From Mesorhizobium sp. WSM3859 (lineage in GTDB: Bacteria; Pseudomonadota; Alphaproteobacteria; Rhizobiales; Rhizobiaceae): a stretch of 64,000 bases of DNA. This document shows positions 55,689-63,268 of the stretch, piece after piece. The stretch is taken from positions 1 to 64,000 of the forward strand of contig NZ_NSGG01000014.1 in assembly GCF_002295065.1 (NCBI RefSeq). Reading direction: 5' to 3'. Numbering within the stretch: position 1 is the first letter of the stretch; each line of letters begins with the position of its first letter. The notes under the pieces are model-generated. The model worked only from the letters and a program-made list of their open reading frames with translations. It did no database searches and was not told the origin of the DNA. Position numbers and translations under genes: made by a program.

Positions 55689-55799
55689 ACCCGGAAGCGG
55701 AACCTCCTCCCTCTGTTTCCGGGGTGACCAGCCAGCACCTCCTCCCGCTGGCTCGTAACAGGAAAAGGCCGGCACCTCCTCCCGCCGGCCTTTTCTTTT
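55689..55799 (+). ncRNA. CcsR/'cuckoo'-type small RNA: three tandem hairpins with CCUCCUCCC loops
   Basis: Three hairpins in a row each show CCTCCTCCC in the loop, at 55703-55711, 55738-55746 and 55775-55783. Stems: CCCGGAA/TTCCGGG (about 55690-55696 and 55717-55723), AGCCAGC/GCTGGCT (55730-55736 and 55747-55753), GGCCGGC/GCCGGCC (55767-55773 and 55784-55790). The last doubles as the terminator. This architecture is that of the alphaproteobacterial CcsR/cuckoo RNA family, whose anti-Shine-Dalgarno-like loops pair with GGAGG-containing targets. The 5' end is not defined; processing from the phasin message is possible. Rhodobacter members lie behind a DUF1127 gene; none is present here. Confidence 0.85.
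55763..55799 (+). terminator. Intrinsic terminator ending the phasin/small RNA transcript
   Basis: AAAAGGCCGGC (55763-55773) pairs with GCCGGCCTTTT (55784-55794) and is followed by CTTTT. The loop carries the third CCTCCTCCC. Confidence 0.9.
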
Positions 55800-55948
55800 G
55801 CCTGGATGCAGGAGGGCGAGGAAACCGGTCCTTTGTCTTATCAAGGGCCTTGAATTAGACTCCGATAGCCCGTATTGGACGCATCGCCGAAAGACAGAGC
55901 GGATCACGGAGAGCGAGCTTTCACCTTGATCCAGTTCTCGCAGCGCGT

Positions 55949-56025
55949 GCCGTTGTAGCTCAGTTGGTTAGAGCACCAGATTGTGGATCTGGGGGTCGCT
56001 GGTTCGAGCCCAGCCAACGGTACCA
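55949..56025 (+). tRNA. tRNA-His (GTG anticodon)
   Basis: A full 77-base cloverleaf with encoded CCA. Acceptor GCCGTTG pairs with CAACGGT (first pair G-T wobble). The D arm is GCTC-AGTTGGTTA-GAGC, the anticodon stem CCAGA/TCTGG with loop TTGTGGA and anticodon GTG at 55983-55985, and the T arm GCTGG/CCAGC with TTCGAGC. The discriminator is A73 (56022), and base -1 (T55948) is not the usual G. Histidine tRNAs normally have G-1 and C73; loss of both is known in an alphaproteobacterial group with an altered HisRS. Confidence 0.96.
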
Positions 56026-56517
56026 TCGCCTTCTCGCGTAAATAGCTGATTTTTCGATTTTAAATGGACGGTTCGATCGTAAGCTTCGCTTCTCCCTGCG
56101 ATTTTGCGTCAGTCTCATTCGAGCTGTTTCGGCGCATCCCTATCAAGGCCGGGCACGGCCGTCCGCAAGCCGCGTGACATCAGCCCCACGCTCGTCTTGT
56201 CAATTTCGGACGACAGCTGTCGAGTCCGGATCTGGCTTCTCACACAGGGAGAGGCAAGACGAAGCGCGTGCGGGCGCATGCTGAACCCCAGCTGCCGCTG
56301 ACGACATTGCTATCGCCGAAGCTCGTCAAGCTCGTCCTCACTTCGAGGGTGTTCGATGTCACGTCCGATGATTGACACGTGGTGCAGGCCCACCCTCTGC
56401 TGCGCCATCCCTAGGAGCGCCAGGTGGCGGGAGGTGGTCAAGACCCATGCGGCCCGAGCCATTTTTAGCTAAGATGATCGCATGGAAAGTTGGCATGCAT
56501 ACGCGTGAGGGTAACGC
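56026..56517. other. Gene-free interval between tRNA-His and the first cyclase
   Basis: About 490 bases with no convincing gene. A 65-codon frame at 56104-56301 has no ribosome site and no recognisable protein character. No copy of the tRNA 3' end was seen in the rest of the window, so there is no sign of an integrated element. The promoter for the leader ORF and cyclase should be near the right end. Confidence 0.5.
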
Positions 56518-56580
56518 ATGGAACACAATCTTGGCTTGCTGTCCGACTTGACGCCGACGCTCCTGTTCGCGACGACGTGA
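56518..56580 (+). CDS. Putative 20-codon leader ORF before the adenylate cyclase
   Basis: ATG 56518 to TGA 56578-56580 encodes 20 residues (starting MEHNLGLLSDL, ending LLFATT). GAGGG (56507-56511) lies six bases before the ATG, a much better ribosome site than that of the cyclase, whose ATG is only 10 bases after this stop. It may couple translation into the cyclase gene or act as a regulatory leader. It has no known family and could be chance. Confidence 0.35.
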   Translation: MEHNLGLLSDLTPTLLFATT

Positions 56581-56590
56581 TGCAAAAGCA

Positions 56591-58735
56591 ATGTCGGATC
56601 TTATGTCTTCTCAAGATGTGACCGGCTCATCCCGCCCCGCGCGTTGGGGCTTGGCCGCAAAGCTGTTTACAACCCTCGTCCTTCTTGGTGCGATCGCGGT
56701 CTTGGTCACCGGGGCGCTCGGCTACTTCCGCGCCCGCGACGCCCTCGAAAAAACGGTCTTCGACCAACTCACGGCCGCCCGTCAGACCAAGACGCGCCAG
56801 GTCGAAACCTACTTCCGCACGATCCAGGCGGAGCTGAGCCTGCTTGCCACTTCCAAGATGGTGGTCGATGCGACACGTGAGTTCCGGACCGCGGTCGACC
56901 AACTCGACCAGGCCGGCGCGCCGCTTCAACTGCGGCAGAAGGTTGGCGATTGGTACGCTGAGAACTTCATGCCGGGCATGACGCGCATTCTGGGCAAGGA
57001 GCCAGCCCTGTCGGACTACCTGCCGGTCAGTGGGGCTCCCTACTATCTGCAGTATCACTACATTGTCGACAATCCCAACCCCGCAGAGCGACGCAAGCTT
57101 CTCGACGACCCCGGCGACGGAAGCGAATACTCCAGGCTGCATGCCATATACCATCCATTGATGCGCGCGGCGGCTGGCAAGGTCGGCTTTTTCGATCTCA
57201 TGATTGCCGATCCAAAATTAGGTCGCCTGATCTATACGGTCGAGAAGGAGGTGGATTTCACCACGTCTCTTCAGTTGGGACCGTACCGCAGCGCCAACGT
57301 CGCGGCCGCCGTCGCCCGCTGCTCACAGATCGCAGACCCATCAGCCAGCTGCCTGGAAGATTTCGCGTCTTATGCGCCATCAGGCGGCGCACCGATCGCC
57401 TTCATGGCAGCACCGGTGATTGCCCAGGGCGTCGTCATCGGCGTGCTCGTCGCGAAACTGTCGAATGATGAGATCGACAACGTTGTCACCGGCAACCGCC
57501 GCTGGCGGCAGGAAGGGTTCGGCGACACAGGTGGGGCCTATCTCGTCGGACCCGATTATCTGGCGCGCTCTGGGCCGCGGGCGTTCTACGAGAGCCGGGA
57601 TAACTTCTTCGCCGACCTGAAATCCGTCGGCACCTCGGAAGAGGAGATCGCCGCCATTCAGCGTTACGGGACACCTGTGCTGCATCAGCGCATCGACACC
57701 AAGGCTTCCCATGCCGCGCTCGCCGGTGTCGAGGGCACAGGCGAGATCATCGGATACCGTGGCGTCCCGACGCTCGCTTCATGGGGACCGCTCGCGATTT
57801 CCGATGTCAAATGGGCGCTTGTCGCCAAGATCGACAGCGCCGAGGCCTTCGCACCGATTGCCGAACTGCGCCGGGATCTGTTGCTCGTCGGAGGACTGGC
57901 GATGCTCGTGGTCGCCGCCACTGCCGCCTGGCTTTCGCGCGCGCTGCTCGGACCGCTCCGCGATCTGACTGCCGGGGTCAAACGCTTCTCTGCTGGCGAT
58001 TATGCGACCAGCGTGCCGGTCCGCACGCACGACGAGATTGGCGAGCTCTGCACAGCCTTCAATGGCATGGTTGAGGATCTGCACCAGAAGAATGTCGTGA
58101 TCGAGAACAAAATCCGCGAGAACGAGCTGCTGCTGCTCAACGTCCTGCCGGCACCGATCGCCAATCGGCTGCGCGCTGGCGAGGAGAGGATCGCCGACGG
58201 CTTCGCCGAGGTCACGGTCGCCTTCGCAGACCTGGTCGGCTTCACGACGCTGACATCGGAAATGCCGCCGCACGATGTCGTGATGTTTCTCAACGGACTC
58301 TTCACGCGCTTCGACGTTGCCGCCCATGATCTCGGCATCGAGAAGATCAAGACGGTGGGAGACGCCTATATGGCGGTGTGCGGCCTGCCCGTGCCGGTAG
58401 CCAACCACGCCGAGCGCATGGTCCGGATGGCCATCCGCATGGTCCATATTACTCGCGAGCACGCGATGGAACACAATATCTCGATGAAGCTCAGGGTTGG
58501 CGTCAACAGCGGGCCAGTGGTCGCCGGCGTCATCGGGAAGAGTAAGTACATCTATGATTTATGGGGTGACACAGTGAATCTGGCGAGCCGCATGGAGTCT
58601 GGCGGAGTTCCCGACTCTATTCAGGTGACGCGCCCCGTCTACGAACAGCTCAAGGACCAATTTGTCTTCGAGGCTCGCGGCGCCATCGAAGTCAAAGGCA
58701 AGGGAAAAGTGGAAGCCTGGGTATTGAGATTTTAA
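56591..58735 (+). CDS. Membrane class III adenylate cyclase with sensor and HAMP domains
   Basis: A 714-residue receptor cyclase. TM1 is near residues 24-46, a large periplasmic sensor (Cache-like by layout) lies at about 47-428, TM2 near 430-452, then a HAMP domain (about 455-508: RALLGPLRDLTAGVKRFSAGD). The cyclase domain covers about 530-710: FADLVGFT (metal Asp), EKIKTVGDAYMA with the adenine-specifying Lys and second metal Asp, and YDLWGDTVNLASRM with the adenine Asp and transition-state Asn/Arg. All residues for ATP to cAMP are present. The ribosome site is weak; ATG 56603 is an alternative start. It is probably coupled to the preceding leader ORF. Confidence 0.9.
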   Translation: MSDLMSSQDVTGSSRPARWGLAAKLFTTLVLLGAIAVLVTGALGYFRARDALEKTVFDQLTAARQTKTRQVETYFRTIQAELSLLATSKMVVDATREFRTAVDQLDQAGAPLQLRQKVGDWYAENFMPGMTRILGKEPALSDYLPVSGAPYYLQYHYIVDNPNPAERRKLLDDPGDGSEYSRLHAIYHPLMRAAAGKVGFFDLMIADPKLGRLIYTVEKEVDFTTSLQLGPYRSANVAAAVARCSQIADPSASCLEDFASYAPSGGAPIAFMAAPVIAQGVVIGVLVAKLSNDEIDNVVTGNRRWRQEGFGDTGGAYLVGPDYLARSGPRAFYESRDNFFADLKSVGTSEEEIAAIQRYGTPVLHQRIDTKASHAALAGVEGTGEIIGYRGVPTLASWGPLAISDVKWALVAKIDSAEAFAPIAELRRDLLLVGGLAMLVVAATAAWLSRALLGPLRDLTAGVKRFSAGDYATSVPVRTHDEIGELCTAFNGMVEDLHQKNVVIENKIRENELLLLNVLPAPIANRLRAGEERIADGFAEVTVAFADLVGFTTLTSEMPPHDVVMFLNGLFTRFDVAAHDLGIEKIKTVGDAYMAVCGLPVPVANHAERMVRMAIRMVHITREHAMEHNISMKLRVGVNSGPVVAGVIGKSKYIYDLWGDTVNLASRMESGGVPDSIQVTRPVYEQLKDQFVFEARGAIEVKGKGKVEAWVLRF

Positions 58736-58861
58736 TGGCGGCTTGTCGCGCTTCGCCCGCAAAAGCGCACTGACGGCTTCCGGCAAACCGCAGCATTTTC
58801 TACTTTGAGGCGAAGTAATTCTCAACTATGGTCGCTAGGCTTAAGGCATGGGGGATTGCCG

Positions 58862-59518
58862 ATGGTTCTGTCACGCAGGGGTGTCGTGATCGGCGGCCTG
58901 ACGCTGCTTGCGGTCGGTGCAACCGGCAATGTTCAAGCCGCGCCGGCGAAATCCTTTTTCGCCGGTACCGCCATCGACAACAATTTCGTCTATCGAAAGA
59001 CCAACTTCGCCAAGATCGACAAGAGATGGCATCGCCAGATCGTCAAGTATTTCAGCAGCGAGCCGGTCGGCACCGTTGTGGTTGATACCCGCCACCACTT
59101 CCTCTACCTCATCATGGAAAACAAGACCGCCATCCGCTACGGCGTCGGCGTCGGCAAGGAAGGCTTCAAATGGTACGGCCGCGCGACGATCGACCGCCGC
59201 GCGCTGTGGCCGCAATGGGTTCCGCCCCCAGAAATGCGTAAGCGCAGGCCGGAGCTACCTGACATGATCGCAGGCGGCGCATCCAACAATCCGCTCGGGC
59301 CACGTGCGCTCTATCTGTACCGCGACGGCGTCGACATCGGCTATCGCCTGCATGGCACGCTGGAGCCATGGAGCATCGGTACCGACGCTTCCAGCGGCTG
59401 CATCCGCATGTTCCCTGAAGACATCATCGACCTCTACCAGCGGTGCCCGATCGGCACCGCGGTGGAGGTCCTGCCGCACATCGCCGACCAGGCGCCCGCT
59501 TCCACCACTGTCGAATGA
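58862..59518 (+). CDS. L,D-transpeptidase (YkuD family) with Tat-like signal
   Basis: A 218-residue periplasmic enzyme making 3-3 peptidoglycan cross-links or attaching lipoproteins/outer-membrane proteins to peptidoglycan. The N-terminus MVLSRRGVVIGGLTLLAVG has a twin arginine followed by a hydrophobic stretch, so Tat export is likely; cleavage is near VQA-AP. The catalytic motif is HGT...SSGCIRM with the active Cys. GGGGGA precedes ATG 58862; a longer frame from 58805 is less likely. An OmpA-like lipoprotein gene begins 9 bases after the stop. Confidence 0.92.
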   Translation: MVLSRRGVVIGGLTLLAVGATGNVQAAPAKSFFAGTAIDNNFVYRKTNFAKIDKRWHRQIVKYFSSEPVGTVVVDTRHHFLYLIMENKTAIRYGVGVGKEGFKWYGRATIDRRALWPQWVPPPEMRKRRPELPDMIAGGASNNPLGPRALYLYRDGVDIGYRLHGTLEPWSIGTDASSGCIRMFPEDIIDLYQRCPIGTAVEVLPHIADQAPASTTVE

Positions 59519-59527
59519 TGGCGCCTC

Positions 59528-60040
59528 ATGAACCGCATGATTGAAAACACGCGCCGGCTGCTCGTCGCCGGCCTGCTGGTGCTGACCGCATCCTGCTCGA
59601 CCAGCAACACGCTGGCCCCTCCCACGCCCGACGTCACCAACGCCCAGATTGCCGCCTTCCAGAACGTACAGCCGGGCAGCGAGGAGGATTTTATCCTCAA
59701 TGTCGGCCGCCGCACCTATTTCACGCAAGGTTCGGCCGAGCTCGATTCTGTCGCCAAAGCCACCCTCGACACCCAGATCGCCTGGTTAACAAAGCATCCG
59801 AGCTGGATGCTCAAGCTGCAGGGTTTCGCCGACGATCCCGGCGCAAACGAAACGGCGCTGTCGCAGCGGCGCGCCGATGCGGTGATGGACTACCTCGCCG
59901 CCGGCGGCATAGACCGCAACCGCATGTGGGCCAAGGGCTACGGCAAGGACCGGCTGGTCCGCGACTGCCCCAACGCCGCCTGCAGGTCGCAGAATCGCCG
60001 TGTCGTGTCTAATTTGCGCGATGTGAGGGACGAGTCGTAG
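59528..60040 (+). CDS. OmpA-family lipoprotein (Pal-like)
   Basis: A 170-residue outer-membrane lipoprotein. The signal ends in the lipobox LTASC (Cys near residue 23). The C-terminal OmpA-like domain has YFTQGSAELDSVAKATLDTQ, LQGFADDPGANETALSQRRADAV and a Pal-style RNR motif late in the domain (SQNRRVVSNL). Such domains bind diaminopimelate of peptidoglycan. It forms an operon with the L,D-transpeptidase, joining a cross-linking enzyme and a wall-binding protein. Pal itself is normally next to tolB, which is absent, so this is a paralogue. Confidence 0.88.
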   Translation: MNRMIENTRRLLVAGLLVLTASCSTSNTLAPPTPDVTNAQIAAFQNVQPGSEEDFILNVGRRTYFTQGSAELDSVAKATLDTQIAWLTKHPSWMLKLQGFADDPGANETALSQRRADAVMDYLAAGGIDRNRMWAKGYGKDRLVRDCPNAACRSQNRRVVSNLRDVRDES

Positions 60041-60182
60041 GGGACATTGTTTTGCTTGTCAGTGTCTCACAAAGCGACGGCGGCATGTCCGCTTCGCTCA
60101 TTTCGGCGGTGGAGATTGGCTTAGCCTCTGCCTGAAAGCAGACGTGGCCAGCGACAGATCCGTCTTTGCACGCCTATCTGTA

Positions 60183-60977
60183 TCATCCACCGCCGCCCGC
60201 TTTGGCTTCGGGTATAACTTGCAGCAACGGCTGCGGCGATACTGCGATCTCTCCCGTGAAGGGCCGATCGTGGGCGAGAATCAAGAGAACGGATGCCGCC
60301 ACGCCGGTCGCAAAACTTCCAAGAGCGATCGCCGATGCCATTCGGTTGTCACTGTGAACGACCGCAATCGCGAGAAGAGCACAGAAGGCTTGCAGGACCA
60401 GGCAGGCCCACTTGGTGGGATTGACTTGTGCGGAGCTGACGAGAATCCGTTGCCGACGCGCCTCCAGGGCGTCTTCAAGCCATCTCGTCATCTCGCGCTG
60501 CGCGATCTCCTGGCCGGGATTGGTTGGCGTCAAAGCCAGCGTCGTCCGCAGCGCCTCGTTAAGCGCCGGCGGGATCATGGTGAGGGTCGCCGCGCCCTCG
60601 GCCATCAGCGGCCACTCCTGGCTCGTCGTTTCCTCGATATAGCTGCGCAGCAGCGTCCGTAAGCGCGCCTCGGGTTCCCCGGGAAAGCTGCTCGCCAGAA
60701 CCATGACCGACCGCAATGCACTGGCCTCGCGATTGACTGCCGCACTAGCGTGATCGTTGTCGCTCCAGACCTGAGCCGCGGTGAACGCCACAAATAAGCC
60801 GAAGATGATACCGAGCGGCGGCAACATCCCAGGCGAAAGCGCCTTGAATGACCGCGCCGTGGAACCCTCAGAAAGAGCGGCGATGCCCTGGTGCAAGACG
60901 AACGCGACGATATAGGTGGCTCCGAACACGACGAGAGCCATCCAAGCCAGTGGAAGAGTATGCAACCACCCACTCAT
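60183..60977 (-). CDS. DUF4239 (bestrophin-like) membrane protein
   Basis: A 264-residue protein from ATG 60977, which has GGAAGG seven bases upstream; the longer frame to 61070 is not needed. Hydrophobic segments lie at about residues 10-28, 50-70, 185-205 and 210-230. The middle region (NREASALRSVMVLASSFPGE, ARLRTLLRSYIEETTSQEW) matches DUF4239, a family with a bestrophin-like layout proposed to be channels. It converges with the OmpA gene. The function is unproven. Confidence 0.75.
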   Translation of the reverse strand: MSGWLHTLPLAWMALVVFGATYIVAFVLHQGIAALSEGSTARSFKALSPGMLPPLGIIFGLFVAFTAAQVWSDNDHASAAVNREASALRSVMVLASSFPGEPEARLRTLLRSYIEETTSQEWPLMAEGAATLTMIPPALNEALRTTLALTPTNPGQEIAQREMTRWLEDALEARRQRILVSSAQVNPTKWACLVLQAFCALLAIAVVHSDNRMASAIALGSFATGVAASVLLILAHDRPFTGEIAVSPQPLLQVIPEAKAGGGG

Positions 60978-61142
60978 AGTAGCGCCTTCCCTATGCTGAG
61001 AGTTCGTCGGCAGGCGTTTGTAGGGCCGTAGTTCCGCTTGTGGCAATGCCACCGTGTTCCATCGTGTCACCGCGCGACGCGGCCTTTCGGAGTCGGAAGT
61101 CAGGATCCAAAGCTGTCTCGCAGTCCCGAGCGGGAAATGGCT

Positions 61143-63071
61143 CTAAGCTCCGGAAGGCCATCCTTCGATCCCGCTTCCTGATTGGCCTTCTGCCTTCGCC
61201 AAACTGACCTCCAGGCGCTCCATCAGCGCCCGATAGCGCGGATGATCGCGCAGAGAATTCATATCCACGTCCTGCGCCATCCAATGCACTTGCTGCAATC
61301 CAAGCTGCGGCACGCAGTGCTCCAGCGTGTCGATCGCCTTTTCCACGGCGCCGATCGCCGCCAGGAAACACGCGACATTGTAATGGCTGTTATAGTCCTC
61401 CGGGTCGATGGTGATGGCGCGCTCGGCCCATTGGAGGGCGCGTTCGTCCAGGCCGAGATTGTGGAGAACGTAACAACCATAGGAATAGGCCGCGCCATCG
61501 TCCGGATAGAGCTGCATGGCCTTCTCGATGCGGGTAAGCAACTCCCCTGAAAGCCTGTGGGCTTCCTCCTCCTCGCCCAGCGTCTTGCGGCAATCCCACA
61601 GCATGCACATCGCGCCATAGCTGTTGCGATCAACCTCCGCCGCCTTCTCATAGGCGGCCGCGGCCTCTGCAAACTTGCGCTCCATGCGCAGCACGTCGCC
61701 CAAGGTCCTGTGCGCCTCGTAGAGATCGGGATCGAGCGCGATTGCTCGCCGGCAGGCGGCGCCTGCGAGCTCGATTTGCTCCTTCTGGAATTGCGCCATC
61801 GCGTGGGCCACGTGAGCTTCCGCGAGCGTCGAGTCCAAGGCCAGCGCGCGCTCAGCCTCGGCGCTCAAGGTGACAAGCTTTGCGCTGGGATCTCCGGATC
61901 TCAGCAACATGCCCTCAGCTAACGCCAGCCCGGCCCGCGCCAGAGCGTATTCGGGATCGATCTCCAGCGCCCGCTGGTAGAGCCGTCGGGCGGAAAGGTG
62001 ATTGCGACGGCCCAGGCGCAAGAAATGCTGCCGTCCCATGAGGTAATATTGATAGGCTTCTACGTTCCCCGTCGTGCGTTTGCCGATGGCAGCATACTCG
62101 CCCGGCATCAGCCGGATCTTCAGGGCATCGACGATGGCCCGCGCGATCTCGTCCTGGAGCGCAAATATGTCGTCAAGATCACGGTCGTAGCGTTCGGCCC
62201 ACACATGGTGCCCACTCGTCCCGTCGATCAGCTGCGCGGTGATGCGAACGCGACCACCCGCCTTGCGTACGCTGCCTTCCAGCACATGCGAAACGCGCAA
62301 TTGCCGCGCCGCTTCGCTGACGTCCATCGACTTGCCTTTGAGGGCAAAGGTCGTGTTGCGCGCCGTGACTGGCAGCGCCCCGACCTTGCTGAGGTCTGTA
62401 ATGATGTCCTCGGTGATGCCGTCAGAGAAGTATTCCTGCTCTGGGTCGCCGCTCATGTTGGTGAAAGGCAGCACGGCGATCGATGGTCGATTGCTTAACG
62501 GAAGCGCATCCTTGACCGACGGCACGGACGAGCTGGTGGGGGATAGGTCAATGGACATGACACGGTAAGCGCGTACCGGCTCCGCAATGTTGTGAACCCG
62601 TTGTTCGCCGATATCCGTATAGAGGTATTCGAGTTTGCCTCTTACTTGATCGTAAATGGCGCGCCCGATGCAAACGCCGCCAGGCTCCGCTAACTTTTCA
62701 AGCCGTGCCGCGATGTTCACTCCGTCTCCGTATATCGTGTCGTCTTCGACGATCACGTCGCCAAGGTTTACGCCCATACGGAACGCCATACGCCGGTTTT
62801 CGGGGAGGCCCGCGTTCTCGCCGCCCAGTTCGCGCTGCAGTTCGATCGCACACTGCACGGCGTTAACCGCGCTCCCAAACTCGATCAGCAGGCTGTCCCC
62901 GGCCGAGCCGACGATGCGTCCGTGGAACCGCGCGATTTTGGGCTCGAATACGTTAGCTCGGAGCCGCCTCAGCCGTCCCAGCGTTCCCGACTCGTCGGCT
63001 GCCATCAGCCGCGAGTAACCTGCCACGTCGGCGGCCAAAATCGCCGCAAGCCTGCGTTGCTCTTCTCGCAA
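61143..63071 (-). CDS. Adenylate/guanylate cyclase-TolB-like-TPR protein
   Basis: A 642-residue soluble protein of the type common in rhizobia. The start is TTG 63071, with GGGAGG about six bases upstream. Residues about 5-170 are a class III cyclase-like domain (LAAILAADVAGYSRLMAADE; VGSAGDSLLIEFGSA; YGDGVNIAARLE). The usual purine-selecting Lys and Asp positions are Gly and Thr. Residues about 195-320 are a TolB N-terminal-like domain (IAVLPFTNMSGDPEQEYFSD). Residues about 340-610 carry TPR repeats. Activity may need a different substrate mode or may be lost. It is separated from the receptor cyclase by the envelope genes. Confidence 0.85.
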   Translation of the reverse strand: MREEQRRLAAILAADVAGYSRLMAADESGTLGRLRRLRANVFEPKIARFHGRIVGSAGDSLLIEFGSAVNAVQCAIELQRELGGENAGLPENRRMAFRMGVNLGDVIVEDDTIYGDGVNIAARLEKLAEPGGVCIGRAIYDQVRGKLEYLYTDIGEQRVHNIAEPVRAYRVMSIDLSPTSSSVPSVKDALPLSNRPSIAVLPFTNMSGDPEQEYFSDGITEDIITDLSKVGALPVTARNTTFALKGKSMDVSEAARQLRVSHVLEGSVRKAGGRVRITAQLIDGTSGHHVWAERYDRDLDDIFALQDEIARAIVDALKIRLMPGEYAAIGKRTTGNVEAYQYYLMGRQHFLRLGRRNHLSARRLYQRALEIDPEYALARAGLALAEGMLLRSGDPSAKLVTLSAEAERALALDSTLAEAHVAHAMAQFQKEQIELAGAACRRAIALDPDLYEAHRTLGDVLRMERKFAEAAAAYEKAAEVDRNSYGAMCMLWDCRKTLGEEEEAHRLSGELLTRIEKAMQLYPDDGAAYSYGCYVLHNLGLDERALQWAERAITIDPEDYNSHYNVACFLAAIGAVEKAIDTLEHCVPQLGLQQVHWMAQDVDMNSLRDHPRYRALMERLEVSLAKAEGQSGSGIEGWPSGA

Positions 63072-63097
63072 GGAGGACCTCCCGCCAGTTCGAACAA

Positions 63098-63110
63098 TCT
63101 TAGCCTAAGA
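63098..63110. promoter_or_regulatory. Short inverted repeat upstream of the TPR cyclase
   Basis: TCTTAG-C-CTAAGA, perfect 6-base arms, 27 bases before the TTG start and near the ribosome site. A possible operator or mRNA hairpin; nothing more can be said. Confidence 0.3.
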
Positions 63111-63268
63111 AACGGCGCGAGCGAGCCCTGTTCGGATGCCTGGAATCCGAAATTGGCTAAGGAAGCATAGCGTACTGCGCGGCAGGTCGCGGAAGCATTC
63201 GGAACGATGCGGGAAGATTTCTGATTCGAGACCACAAAATAATCAATAAAATTAACTACTTGAGCACA

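Noticed and set aside
55689..55799. CRISPR-like array suggested by repeated CCTCCTCCC
   Set aside because: Repeats are only 9 bases, lie in hairpin loops and end in a terminator; this is a small RNA, not CRISPR.
56104..56301. 65-codon frame between tRNA-His and the cyclase
   Set aside because: No ribosome site, no family resemblance and atypical composition.
60144..60662. 172-codon plus-strand frame opposite the DUF4239 gene
   Set aside because: The minus-strand gene has a ribosome site, membrane segments and family motifs; the plus frame has none.
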